64,000 nucleotides of DNA from Bacillus pseudomycoides (GTDB lineage Bacteria > Bacillota > Bacilli > Bacillales > Bacillaceae_G): the NCBI RefSeq assembly GCF_022811845.1, contig NZ_CP064266.1, positions 3,162,001 through 3,226,000 on the forward strand, read 5' to 3'. The notes beneath the pieces were generated by a model, which worked only from the letters and a program-made list of their open reading frames with translations, searched no databases and was not told the DNA's origin. Every line of letters begins with the position of its first letter. The stretch's first letter is position 1. Below are positions 28,201 to 35,803 of the stretch, one piece after another. The translations under genes were made by a program, and so were the position numbers.

Positions 28201-29799
28201 GTTGATCATTCTTTGTGCGTTTTACCAACAACAGAGGAAGAGCGAGTTTTAGAAGAAATTTGGAAAGCGGTTTTAGAAGTAACGCAAGTTAGTATTCATG
28301 ATAATTTTTTTGAAATTGGTGGAGATTCTATTAAAGCTATACAAATAGCTGCAAAGCTTAAACAATATAATTTGAAATTGCAAATTAAAAATATATTTGA
28401 ATACCCAACGATCTATGAATTAGCTCACTATGTACAAAAGCATCATGCTCAAACAGAAAATGAAATAGTGTCAGGAGAAACAACATTGACACCTATTCAA
28501 AATTGGGTTTTTGAGCTTACTAGTAACCCTTCTCATTGGAATCAGGCAGTAATGTTAGTCAATGAAAAGGGGTGGAATATACAAGCTGTTCAAAAGGCTA
28601 TGCGAAAAATTACTGAGCATCATGATGCACTTAGAATGGTATATGTCAACGACAGAGATTGTATTACGCAAGTAAATCAAAGAATAAATGGAAGCCATTT
28701 TACAATGAAAATTTTAGATTTTACAAATGAAGAACATGTAGAAGAGAAAATTCAACAAGAAGCAAACCTTCTACAAAGGAGTATTGATTTAAGCGAAGGT
28801 CCTTTAGTAAAGACTGCAATCTTCCGAACGAAACAAGAAGACCATTTACTGATTATTATTAATCATCTTGTTATTGATGCTGTTTCATGGCGAGTAATTA
28901 TGGAAGATTTCGAGAATTTATATATGGCCGAACTTAATAAAGAAGAATACATTCTTCCGGATAAGACTACATCTTTTCAAATGTGGAGTCGAGAGTTACA
29001 AAAATACGCAAGTAGTGATATGTTTTTGAAAGAACTTCCATATTGGAAAAGGTTATTGAATGAGAGTGTGGACAAGCTGCCAGTCGAAAATGACACATTA
29101 GATTACAGCCATAGGTTTAAAGATATGGACATGATTGATTTACAGTTAACAGAAATAGAAACAACACCGTTACTTACGCAAGTTCATGCAGCGTACAATA
29201 CGGAAATTAATGATATCTTATTAGCTGCTTTGGCACTTACTATTAAAGAATGGACGAATAGTAGTAAAGTTTCTTTCGATATGGAGGGTCATGGAAGAGA
29301 AGAAGTAATAGATAATGTAGATGTTACGCGCACTGTAGGGTGGTTTACATCATTCTCTCCAATCATTTTTAATTTGGAAACGAATAATCTATCGCAAATT
29401 ATTCCAAGTGTAAAAGAAACGTTACGCAAAGTACCTAACAAAGGTATTGGTTATAGTATCTTGAGATTTTTAACCCCACAGGAGAAAAAAGAATCAATAG
29501 AATTTAAATTACAGCCTGAAATTATGTTTAATTATCTAGGACAATTTCAAAATGGTTTAGAGCAAGAAGAAATTCAATCATCGTCTATGCCTTTAGGAGA
29601 CTTAATAGATCCTATGATGAATTGGAATTACAAATTAGATATTAATGGTTATGTTGTGGATGGTAAGCTAGAATTTACTTTTCGATTTAATAAACATCTA
29701 TTCTCTCGTGTAACAATAGAAACGTTAGTGAAGCGCTATAAATACCATTTAAAAGAGATCATTCAACATTGTGAAAATAAGGAACTACTATTGTATTGA
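22234..29799 (+). CDS. Nonribosomal peptide synthetase 3: C-A-T-C-A-T-E (modules 5 and 6), no TE
   Basis: 2521 aa, 34 bases after NRPS 2, with GAGGTGA before the ATG. Acceptor docking start NIKDLYELSPMQKG. Domains: DCL-type C 10-430 (HHILMDG ~143); A5 460-955; T (LGGHSLKA ~1003); LCL-type C 1060-1485 (HHIIVDG ~1186); A6 1505-1985; T (IGGDSIKA ~2029); E 2085-2515. A5 pocket residues read DFWNIGMVHK, the classic threonine code; A6 reads DAWTVAAVCK, a classic phenylalanine code. The E domain motif is NHLVIDAVSW, so the first His is Asn and Gly is Ala, though the second His and EGHGRE remain. The protein stops soon after E (ENKELLLY) with neither docking tail nor thioesterase or reductase. Confidence 0.96.
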   Translation: MFDKRNIKDLYELSPMQKGMLFHALKDEEAPSHFVQGYANLYGVVDPNILEESFNGIIQKYDVLRTVFLYEKLNKPIQVVLKERKASLHFEDISHLKEEEKIQYLENFRENSYRQGFNLTRDILIRLSLIKVGPNQYQLIWDFHHILMDGWCWGLVFDDLLTMYQQRMNGQEIEIQSVMPYSEYIKWLNNQDYDQGRGFWKRYLSGYEQSVVVPQQIEGNGHKYTFGEVKFQLDEEITYLLEQFAKQHKVTLNSVFQTIWGVLLQKYNQTDDVVFGAVVSGRPTQIHNIESIVGLFINTLPVRVKNEIQDSFVDLLYKVHQMNIEAKDYEYISLSDIQVDSDCSGQLINHIIVFENYLSTMDTVKQKSEENGFSFVEGGSFEPNNYDLSVIVHPNSKLTVSFEFNQEVYSQEFIENISQHLKKIIVSILENPYTFIHHIDILSEQEKNLLMSDFNQTDANYPEDKTIQDLFEEQVRQNPENVALVYNNENWTYTQLNRRANQVARVLQRNGVGREVIVGILMDRSLELIAGILGVLKAGGSYLPIDPSYPTERIQYTLEDSKTNILLVYKGEDIPEHYNGKVIMMDDMKWDEEDTTNLLNMNEPSDLAYIIYTSGSTGNPKGVMIEHRNVVRLLFNDNNLFDFNANDIWTMFHSMCFDFSVWEIYGALLYGGKLIIVPPNVTRDTTAFLQLLKEHRVTVLNQTPSAFYVLSNEEMSCENEKDVCVRNIIFGGEALVPSQLKEWKEKYPTTKLINMYGITETTVHVTYKEINTEEIERNVSNIGTPIPTLKAYILDGNKKLLPLGVPGELYVSGEGVGRGYLNRSELTRERFIENPFVPGERMYKSGDLARWLPNGEMEYLGRIDDQVKIRGHRIELGEVTGKLLTYEGIKEGIVVARKDNKGMSYLCAYFTSDETCNVSKIRQYMIGNLPEYMVPSYFIELQSIPVTSNGKVNRKALPEPMNYRSTEVEYVAPGTAIEFALSQIYQELLDIEQIGVHDNFLELGGHSLKAAMLVSRINKTLEVAVPLKEVFLRPTIKEMAAYIQELESHTSERMRPAIQQEYYPVTSQQKRVYAIQEFDNTGVSYNVPFAFDVKGNLDVEQLRNAIHLLIERYQVLCTSFHLMDGELVQKIHADIDINIPYIEAQNLNFEEMLNDFIKPFNLAKDSLFRARIVKISNQHHILLFDIHHIIVDGISINILMQDLSLLYQNKLLPVLQIQYIDYAVWQQEWFQSEEFKEVEAYWIERFSGELPILDLPTDYVRPSIQKFDGRNLLFELDKEVVVNLKKLAIDTGTTLYISLIAAYNILLSKYTGQEDVIIGSPLSGRLNGDIENTVGMFANVLPLRTKVDGDTTFKELIAEIKENLFNAYEHSEYPLERLLEKLDIQRDISRNPLFETIFTLQDTGGKASLEIPALAISSFEMEDQASKFDLAWELNDNGEVIQCNLTYNKHLFKDETIQRMVEHFTQILLRIIDNPSVAIKEIDMLTVLEKRNLLLEFNNTTANYAKEKTIIELFEERVEKSPHRIAAISGEKKYTYYELNKRANQLARVLRKKGLKRNEIAAIMTYPSLDMLVGVLGILKAGGAYLPVDATYPMKRVHYLLEDSKTKFLLVQEQTSKPTMFDGEIINVNNEQLYEENGENIETINAADDLAYVIYTSGSTGKPKGVMIKHHSVNNLCLIAQELKIDKDSRVLQFASFSFDASVWEIFPAIISGATLYIEDKQQLLGTGFTEWLKENKITTVTLPPSVLRSLPYEDFPDLVTIVTAGEPCSLDLVQVWGRKYNFINAYGPTETTVCATLGHLNPEVRSISIGKPIHNTKVYIVDKNNQLQPIGVPGQLCVSGEGLAKGYLNRSQLTEEQFIDNPFEPGQKMYKTGDLARWLSDGNIEYLGRIDNQVKIRGHRIEINEITERLLQHESIKEAVVIPVEEENKNKSLHAYIVFDKTCSVSFIRQYLSMDLPNYMIPSYFIEIEDIPLTANGKLDVKALPKPIVDHSLCVLPTTEEERVLEEIWKAVLEVTQVSIHDNFFEIGGDSIKAIQIAAKLKQYNLKLQIKNIFEYPTIYELAHYVQKHHAQTENEIVSGETTLTPIQNWVFELTSNPSHWNQAVMLVNEKGWNIQAVQKAMRKITEHHDALRMVYVNDRDCITQVNQRINGSHFTMKILDFTNEEHVEEKIQQEANLLQRSIDLSEGPLVKTAIFRTKQEDHLLIIINHLVIDAVSWRVIMEDFENLYMAELNKEEYILPDKTTSFQMWSRELQKYASSDMFLKELPYWKRLLNESVDKLPVENDTLDYSHRFKDMDMIDLQLTEIETTPLLTQVHAAYNTEINDILLAALALTIKEWTNSSKVSFDMEGHGREEVIDNVDVTRTVGWFTSFSPIIFNLETNNLSQIIPSVKETLRKVPNKGIGYSILRFLTPQEKKESIEFKLQPEIMFNYLGQFQNGLEQEEIQSSSMPLGDLIDPMMNWNYKLDINGYVVDGKLEFTFRFNKHLFSRVTIETLVKRYKYHLKEIIQHCENKELLLY

Positions 29800-29822
29800 T
29801 TGACAGTAGCACAATATATCTA

Positions 29823-29858
29823 GGCCTTCAATTTAAAAAAGTTGAAGGTCATTCTTTT
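29823..29858 (+). terminator. Probable terminator after the NRPS genes
   Basis: GGCCTTCAA with TTGAAGGTC around an A-rich loop, then ATTCTTTTAT. The T tract is interrupted, so read-through to the thioesterase is possible. Confidence 0.55.
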
Positions 29859-30189
29859 ATCTTGCACTACTAATGAGCAGTAAAAGCATTCTCAACCTAC
29901 AGTAGTTTCGATTAATAAATTATATATAGGTGAGATAGAACAAATATACAATATGAAAATAAAAAGCATGTAAATTTTATATAAAGAAGAATAAAATTCA
30001 AATTATTTTTATGCTGTACTAATTAATAGTAACGCTCGTGATTAAGAGTTCATAAAGGATTTAGGCCGAGAATGAAATATTTGTAAGAGCTTAATTTTTA
30101 AGTGCTTGTCTGAAATAGAAGGTGAAGAAAACTTGCTACTTTAAAAAGTTCCACGTTATATTACTATTTATTTTAGGGAGGAAAAATTT
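29859..30189. other. Intergenic region before the thioesterase
   Basis: 331 AT-rich bases with no supportable ORF and no trace of a TE or further NRPS module that might have been deleted. A strong AGGGAGG ribosome site lies at its end. Confidence 0.4.
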
Positions 30190-30951
30190 ATGTCTATCGT
30201 ATCGTTTCAAAATAAGTGGTTTATTCCTCTAGAGGATAAAACAAAAATTCGCACAAGATTATTTTGTTTTCCTTATGCTGGTGGCAATACGTCAGTTTAT
30301 AGGAATTGGAGAGAGAGCTTGTCGCCTGAAATTGGTCTCTGGCCTGTCCAACTGCCAGGTCGTGAACAACGGTTATTAGAAGAACCAATTTGTGATCTAT
30401 TTGAATTAGCCCGGAATATAGCTGATGAAATAGAACCCTTATTAGAACATCCGTTTTCTTTTTTTGGACATAGCATGGGAGCCCTTGTTAGTTTTGAGGT
30501 GGTCAGAGAATTAAGGCGTAGAAACTGCCCGCAGCCGATAAAACTTTTTGTATCAGGAAGGCATGCTCCTCAAATCGCTAATGTGAATCTACCCATCCAT
30601 AATTTAAGAAAAGAAGAATTTATAAATCAATTAAGAAAATTAAATGGAACACCAGAAGAAGTGCTAGAAAATGAGGAACTTATGCAATTCTTTCTTCCTA
30701 TGATTCGTGCTGATTTCCAAGCGGTTGAAACATATGAATACATTGAAGAACAACCTTTAAGTTCTTCAATTGTTGTTTTTTCGGGGATGGATGATACAGA
30801 GGTTTCTATGAATGAACTTACGAGTTGGAAGAAGCAGACTATAAAATCATGTAATGTGGAGATGTTTCCAGGAAATCATTTCTTTTTACATAAACAAAAA
30901 AAAGGAATCTTACAAACAATAGAAAATGAAGTGAAAGATTACTACATATAG
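30190..30951 (+). CDS. Type II (stand-alone) thioesterase of nonribosomal synthesis
   Basis: 253 aa, the normal size of GrsT/SrfAD-type alpha/beta hydrolases. FCFPYAGG (25-32), VQLPGRE (53-59) and the nucleophile motif GHSMGA (Ser95) are family hallmarks. GMDD and GNHFFLH near the end supply the Asp and His of the triad. Such enzymes clear misloaded or stalled carrier domains. Here it is the only hydrolase next to an assembly line that lacks a terminal TE, so it is also the nearest candidate for product release. AGGGAGG sits before ATG 30190. It follows the NRPS genes on the same strand after 390 bases. Confidence 0.94.
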   Translation: MSIVSFQNKWFIPLEDKTKIRTRLFCFPYAGGNTSVYRNWRESLSPEIGLWPVQLPGREQRLLEEPICDLFELARNIADEIEPLLEHPFSFFGHSMGALVSFEVVRELRRRNCPQPIKLFVSGRHAPQIANVNLPIHNLRKEEFINQLRKLNGTPEEVLENEELMQFFLPMIRADFQAVETYEYIEEQPLSSSIVVFSGMDDTEVSMNELTSWKKQTIKSCNVEMFPGNHFFLHKQKKGILQTIENEVKDYYI

Positions 30952-30982
30952 GAATATGTATTTTTTATAGGAGAGAAAAGCG

Positions 30983-31020
30983 AACCTCCATCTCGAATTT
31001 AAGAGAGTTGGAGGGTTTGT
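30983..31020 (+). terminator. Probable terminator after the thioesterase
   Basis: AACCTCCA (30983-30990) pairs with TGGAGGGTT, followed by TGTTGTT. The stem is good but the T tract is weak. Confidence 0.55.
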
Positions 31021-31190
31021 TGTTACTAATGAAAGTGCTACTGCATAGGCCTTTTATATATATTTTAAGAGGATTTTGTATGGAATTTACTTAGATTTTA
31101 CTTTCATCGACTATACTGATTACAAATAAACCTTTATCAAATGCAATCGTAGAAACAATTTTTTGCTTTATAAGGTGAGGAGGTTAAGAT

Positions 31191-32081
31191 ATGGAACTAA
31201 TTATTAATCATGTAACAAAGGCTTATGATAAAAAAATAGCGCTGAATGATTGTAGTTTACATTTGAAACCAGGAGTTTTGGGATTACTAGGTCCAAATGG
31301 TGCTGGGAAATCTACATTGATGCGCATTTTAGCAACAATTGAACAACCGACGAGTGGTAATGTAACGTGGGATGGAGTTAATATTCAAAAAAAACCAAAT
31401 CAATTACGAGCGCAGCTTGGATATTTACCGCAAGATTTTGGTGTATATCCAAATATGAATGCTGTGGAATTTTTAGAATATATGGCTGCAATGAAAGGAT
31501 TATCAGCACGATCCTCCAAAAAACGTATCCATGAGTTGCTCGAGGCATTGAACTTAACAAATGACAGAAAGCGCTTATTAGGTGGATATTCTGGTGGAAT
31601 GAGGCAAAGAGTAGGAATCGCACAAGCTTTACTGAACGATCCTAAATTGCTCATTGTAGACGAACCAACAGTTGGATTAGACCCTGAAGAAAGAATTAGA
31701 TTCAGAAACTTATTATCTAGCTTATCTTCTGATAGAATTGTTATTTTATCTACGCATATCGTTACAGATATTGAATCTATTGCCACAGACATTGCATTAT
31801 TGTCAAAAGGAAACCTACTAGCTCATATGCATCCAGAACAGCTTTTAAAGCATGTTGAAGGGAAAGTTTGGGAGTGGGTAATACCGGTTTCGGAGTTAAT
31901 ACATGTTCAAAAGAAATATACGGTAAGTACTGCGATTCATCGTAGCGACGGTATTCATGCACGTATTGTTTCAAATAAGGCACCTCATTCTACAGCTCGT
32001 ATGATACCTGCTTCTCTTGAAGATGCATACTTATATTACGTTTCTGCGTTAGGAGAGGATCAAATTGAACAATGTATTTAA
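31191..32081 (+). CDS. ABC transporter ATP-binding protein (ABC-2 exporter type)
   Basis: 296 aa. Walker A GPNGAGKST at 34-42, signature YSGGM at 133-137 and Walker B LLIVDE at 153-158, followed by the D-loop GLDPEE and a switch His in STHIV. The C-terminal ~80 residues form the variable extension seen in drug, bacteriocin and lantibiotic exporters. GAGGAGG precedes the ATG. Its end overlaps the permease gene by 17 bases, so the two are translationally linked. With the following lipoprotein and the convergent two-component system this resembles peptide-antibiotic export or resistance modules. Confidence 0.94.
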   Translation: MELIINHVTKAYDKKIALNDCSLHLKPGVLGLLGPNGAGKSTLMRILATIEQPTSGNVTWDGVNIQKKPNQLRAQLGYLPQDFGVYPNMNAVEFLEYMAAMKGLSARSSKKRIHELLEALNLTNDRKRLLGGYSGGMRQRVGIAQALLNDPKLLIVDEPTVGLDPEERIRFRNLLSSLSSDRIVILSTHIVTDIESIATDIALLSKGNLLAHMHPEQLLKHVEGKVWEWVIPVSELIHVQKKYTVSTAIHRSDGIHARIVSNKAPHSTARMIPASLEDAYLYYVSALGEDQIEQCI

Positions 32082-33645
32082 TCTGTACTATTTAATTAAA
32101 AATAATTTAATAAGGCAAATGAGAAGCTACCCTTTCTTAATTGTTATTGGATTAACGATATTTTTAGGATATGCTTGTGTACCAGCAGCTTCTTCAGGAT
32201 ACGAAGTGTTTTATATTGGTGGAGTAAGAGGCGAATATAATTCATATTGGCTTGGCGGAATGGGAGCAATGCTTTCTTCCTTACTTTTATGGCTATTTGG
32301 ATTTTATATGCTAAGAAGTCAAGTTACTGATGATCAGCGATTAGGAGTAGGGCAACTAATTGCTTCATCACCAATTAGTAATTTACGGTACATTTTTAGT
32401 AAAACTATTTCAAATTTTGTTGTATTACTTGCTATTGAGACAGTATTAATTGTTGCATTTATTATTATGCAATTTATACGTGGGGAGGATCTTTCCTTCC
32501 AAATAGGTGGATATTTATACCCTATCCTTTATATCGTTTTTCCTTCACTTGCTCTTCTTGCGGCACTTACTACTTTCTTTGATGTTTGCCCGGGATTAAA
32601 AGGGGTAATTGGAAATATTGTATTCTTCTTCCTTTGGGTTTTTTTGGGGATTATTGCAATTGCAAGCCCAAACAGTTACTGGGACGTATTTGGTTTAGAT
32701 GTCATAAGATCGGATATGCTTCATGATGCAGCAAGTAAATACGAATTTTTAAAGGGAAGCGAAGAAGGTGGGAGTTTTGGTTATTATCCAGTAGATGGAA
32801 AAATACAAACATTTCAATGGGATGGGGTCGATTGGAATAGTGAAATTTTGTTGACTCGTTTTATGTGGTTTGGTGTAGCAATTTTATTTATCGTAATTAC
32901 TGCCTTTTTATTTAAGAGATTCAATACATCTCATTCTCAAAATGGTTTATTAGCAAAGGTAAATGAATTTGGTAAAAGAAGTGAAGTAGTTCTTGAAACG
33001 AAGCAGAACAATAAGCAACTTATATTAACTTCTATTACGAGAAGTAATCGCGTTAGTATGCTAAGAATGTTGAAAGCTGAATTGTTACTTATGTTGAAAG
33101 GTTTTACAATTTGGTGGTATGTAATTGCTATTGGACTTATTGCGTTTGGTTTACTGGTTCCTTTGCATATTTCAAAAAGCTGGTTACCGTTAATTATGAT
33201 TTGGCCAATTGCAATTTGGTCACAAATGATAACTAGAGAAAAATTTTATCATACCGATCAAATTATTATTTCTAGCTGTTCTCCTTTTTATAAGTTTTTT
33301 TCAACTTGGATTTCGGGAATCATTGTTAGTTTTATGATTTCAAGTGGTCTTTTGGTTAAGTTTATCTTATCTGGGGAAACTGAATTTCTTATCTCATGGC
33401 TTTGTGGCATAGTATTTATTCCAACCTTAGCACTGGCACTAGGAATATGGAGTGGTTCCCGTAAATTGTTTGAAGTTATTTATATGTTATGGTGGTATTT
33501 AGGTCCAGTTAATGATATTCCATATTTAGACTTTTTAGGATTATCAACAGCACAGCCAATGGTGTATTTGGCCCTATCTGTTATTTTATTATGTGTCGCT
33601 ATTATAGGACAACAACAGAAAACGGGAAAATTATTTTCAGTTTGA
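32065..33645 (+). CDS. ABC-2 type transporter permease
   Basis: 526 aa with about twelve hydrophobic segments and a long hydrophilic middle part (about 200-270). The start is a TTG at 32065 with GGAGAGGA just upstream, inside the ATPase gene. The N-terminal NNLIRQMRSYPFLIVIG and a second segment near LLMLKGFTIWWYVIA suggest two ABC-2 halves fused in one chain. It pairs with the preceding ATPase. Substrate unknown; adjacency to the NRPS genes suggests a peptide or lipid-active compound. Confidence 0.88.
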   Translation: MNNVFNLYYLIKNNLIRQMRSYPFLIVIGLTIFLGYACVPAASSGYEVFYIGGVRGEYNSYWLGGMGAMLSSLLLWLFGFYMLRSQVTDDQRLGVGQLIASSPISNLRYIFSKTISNFVVLLAIETVLIVAFIIMQFIRGEDLSFQIGGYLYPILYIVFPSLALLAALTTFFDVCPGLKGVIGNIVFFFLWVFLGIIAIASPNSYWDVFGLDVIRSDMLHDAASKYEFLKGSEEGGSFGYYPVDGKIQTFQWDGVDWNSEILLTRFMWFGVAILFIVITAFLFKRFNTSHSQNGLLAKVNEFGKRSEVVLETKQNNKQLILTSITRSNRVSMLRMLKAELLLMLKGFTIWWYVIAIGLIAFGLLVPLHISKSWLPLIMIWPIAIWSQMITREKFYHTDQIIISSCSPFYKFFSTWISGIIVSFMISSGLLVKFILSGETEFLISWLCGIVFIPTLALALGIWSGSRKLFEVIYMLWWYLGPVNDIPYLDFLGLSTAQPMVYLALSVILLCVAIIGQQQKTGKLFSV

Positions 33646-33685
33646 AAAATGAAATAATTAAAAGTTTATATTAAGGAGCGATTAT

Positions 33686-34495
33686 ATGAAAAATATAAAG
33701 AGTAAATTATGTTTAATTTCATTAACTGGTATGCTAGCTGCAGGATTGGTAGCGTGTGATTCGGCAGAAAGTGGTGCAGATGTAGGAGCAAGTAAAAAGG
33801 TTGGATCTCAAAATATTAGTGAAGTTTATGTGAAAACTGACGGACAAAATATAGAATTCCATTCTACGAATGAAAGTGAAATTAAAGTGGATTCGGGGAA
33901 AATAAAGAATCCAAAAATTAAAGAAGAGGGAAACAAATTAGAGATCGATGCAGGGGAATCTTCAGCAGGGATTAATTTCAAAACAGCAACAATGCATATA
34001 TATGTTCCTAAAAAAACATATGATAAAATAGAAGCAACAACAGTATCAGGAAAGGTTACGGCAAAAGATATAAGTGCTAAACAACTGAAGTTATCTAACG
34101 ATTCAGGTGATACTACGCTTGAGAATTATAAAGGTGAAAATATTACAAGTACTTCTAAATCAGGAGTAATTACCTTTAAAGGGATTGAAGGTGATTTTGA
34201 TATTCAAAATAATACTGGAGACGTTAATGTATCTATGGTGAAAGATTTAAAAAATGAAGGTAAAATCAAAACAGAATCAGGAAGTGTGGACATTAGTTTT
34301 ACAAAGGAACCGAAAGGTCTAGCGGTTGATTTTTCAACACGGGCGGGTAAAATTAAAAACGAGTATCCTCTTTCTTCTGGTGAAAAAGGGAATGATAATA
34401 AAGTAAAAGGGAACATTGGATCTGAAAAATCGGATGGTGCAAAATTAATAGTACAATCATCAACAGGAACGATTAACTTAAAGAGTGGAGAATAA
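33686..34495 (+). CDS. DUF4097-family surface lipoprotein
   Basis: 269 aa. The signal sequence ends in a lipobox LVAC with Cys24 as the lipidated residue. The mature part is a repetitive beta-rich sequence (VKTDGQNIEFHSTNES, ATTVSGKVTAK, KTESGSVDISF) typical of DUF4097/adhesin-like beta-helix domains, and it ends in SSTGTINLKSG. It follows the permease by 40 bases with a GGAG site, in one operon. DUF4097 proteins are often encoded next to ABC exporters or cell-envelope sensors; a direct role is not known. Confidence 0.85.
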   Translation: MKNIKSKLCLISLTGMLAAGLVACDSAESGADVGASKKVGSQNISEVYVKTDGQNIEFHSTNESEIKVDSGKIKNPKIKEEGNKLEIDAGESSAGINFKTATMHIYVPKKTYDKIEATTVSGKVTAKDISAKQLKLSNDSGDTTLENYKGENITSTSKSGVITFKGIEGDFDIQNNTGDVNVSMVKDLKNEGKIKTESGSVDISFTKEPKGLAVDFSTRAGKIKNEYPLSSGEKGNDNKVKGNIGSEKSDGAKLIVQSSTGTINLKSGE

Positions 34496-34547
34496 AGGTA
34501 TAGAAAAATATCGTTAGAGACTTGAAGTGGGCTGTGGTAATGAGCAA

Positions 34548-34606
34548 TGAAAAACACCTCCTTAATTCGCGTGCTAAAAATGCGGATTAAACGGAGGTGT
34601 TTTTCA
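34548..34606. terminator. Strong bidirectional terminator
   Basis: Long stem with GAAAAACACCTCC and GGAGGTGTTTTTC as the outer arms. It separates the ABC/DUF4097 operon from the convergent two-component genes. Confidence 0.85.
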
Positions 34607-34711
34607 TTTGAAGAAAAGAATAAATTCCCCAGAAGAAGCGGAATGTCTAAGTATCAAGTTCAGATTCAATTCAAAATTAAGGGGCTTTTTTAGTACTATG
34701 ACAAGTATAGA

Positions 34712-35803
34712 TTATGTAATTGGAAGTGTAATATAAAGAGAAGTTCCTCGGTTCACTTTACTTTCTACCTGAATCGAGCCACCGTGTGCACTAATGATTT
34801 TGTGGGCAATGGTCATTCCTAAACCAGTTCCTTCGCTAGAAACATGTGTCGTCGTTCCTCGATAGTATTGCTTAAATATGTTTCGAACAGTCACTTCATC
34901 CATACCAATACCATTATCTTCGATTATAATCTGTACATTCTCGTCTAAATAAATAGATGTTTTAATATGTGTTCCAATAGGGTTATGTAAAACGCAGTTC
35001 ATGAGTAAGTTTTGTAAGGATCGGTATAATAATTTTGTATCAATAGGAATTACTATATTTGTTACATCGGTGTGGAAATGAAAATGATACTGTGAAGAAC
35101 AGGGATTGTTTGTAATATCTGCCACGATTCTTCTTGTAAATTCAACAATATTTGTTTGTTCTTCGACAAGCGGTATTTGAGAGTCGTTAAGACGAAAAGA
35201 CAGATTTAAGTCTGCAATTAATTCCTCCATATGTGCTCCTTTTTGCTTAATTTCTTGTAGGAATTTTTGTTTTTCCTCTTCACTCCACTGATGTTCACGG
35301 GATAACATCAGTGTGGAATATCCAGTAATGTAAGTAAGTGGTGTTTTTAAGTCATGTGAGATTCCAGCTATCCATTCTTGCTTCATATTGTCCAAGCGAT
35401 TTCTTTCGATTTCAATTTCTCTTAATTTGCTTGCCAAATGTTCAATATTTAAAATAACATCTTTATACAAACGGTAAGGTCCCTTTAATGTGTTAGATTT
35501 TTTGTTATAAATATGATGCGTTTTTGTGGGTTTTTCATCATAATGTCCTTTTGCTAAGTTAGAAATCCAAGAAATGATAATAAATAATGGTTTTCCAATA
35601 TACCATCCATACACAATACTACCTAAAATAAGAGTACATATGAATATAAGTATTACAATTACATCATATGCATTATTTTTTTCCGTCATTCCCACGAGAG
35701 GGAAGATGAGTTCAAATGTTATCATTAAAGTAATGCCCATAAATATGAGGCAAATAAACAAGCTAAGGATGAAATGAAGGCTTAGACGTATGTTGATTTT
35801 CAT
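34712..35803 (-). CDS. Sensor histidine kinase (two-component)
   Basis: 363 aa. Two N-terminal membrane segments (about 10-35 and 46-75) enclose a short extracellular loop of only ~10-15 residues, as in intramembrane-sensing kinases. A HAMP-like linker follows, then the H-box GISHDLKTPLT (His150), an N-box near LLMNCVLHNP and G-boxes (DNGIGMD, GTGLGM). It overlaps the response regulator by 4 bases. Intramembrane-sensing kinases next to ABC exporters in Firmicutes usually sense cell-wall-active peptides; that is inference here. Confidence 0.93.
   Translation of the reverse strand: MKINIRLSLHFILSLFICLIFMGITLMITFELIFPLVGMTEKNNAYDVIVILIFICTLILGSIVYGWYIGKPLFIIISWISNLAKGHYDEKPTKTHHIYNKKSNTLKGPYRLYKDVILNIEHLASKLREIEIERNRLDNMKQEWIAGISHDLKTPLTYITGYSTLMLSREHQWSEEEKQKFLQEIKQKGAHMEELIADLNLSFRLNDSQIPLVEEQTNIVEFTRRIVADITNNPCSSQYHFHFHTDVTNIVIPIDTKLLYRSLQNLLMNCVLHNPIGTHIKTSIYLDENVQIIIEDNGIGMDEVTVRNIFKQYYRGTTTHVSSEGTGLGMTIAHKIISAHGGSIQVESKVNRGTSLYITLPIT

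Noticed and set aside
29800..30189. Possible remains of a TE domain or seventh module after NRPS 3
   Set aside because: No A, T, C or TE motif fragments were visible in any frame.
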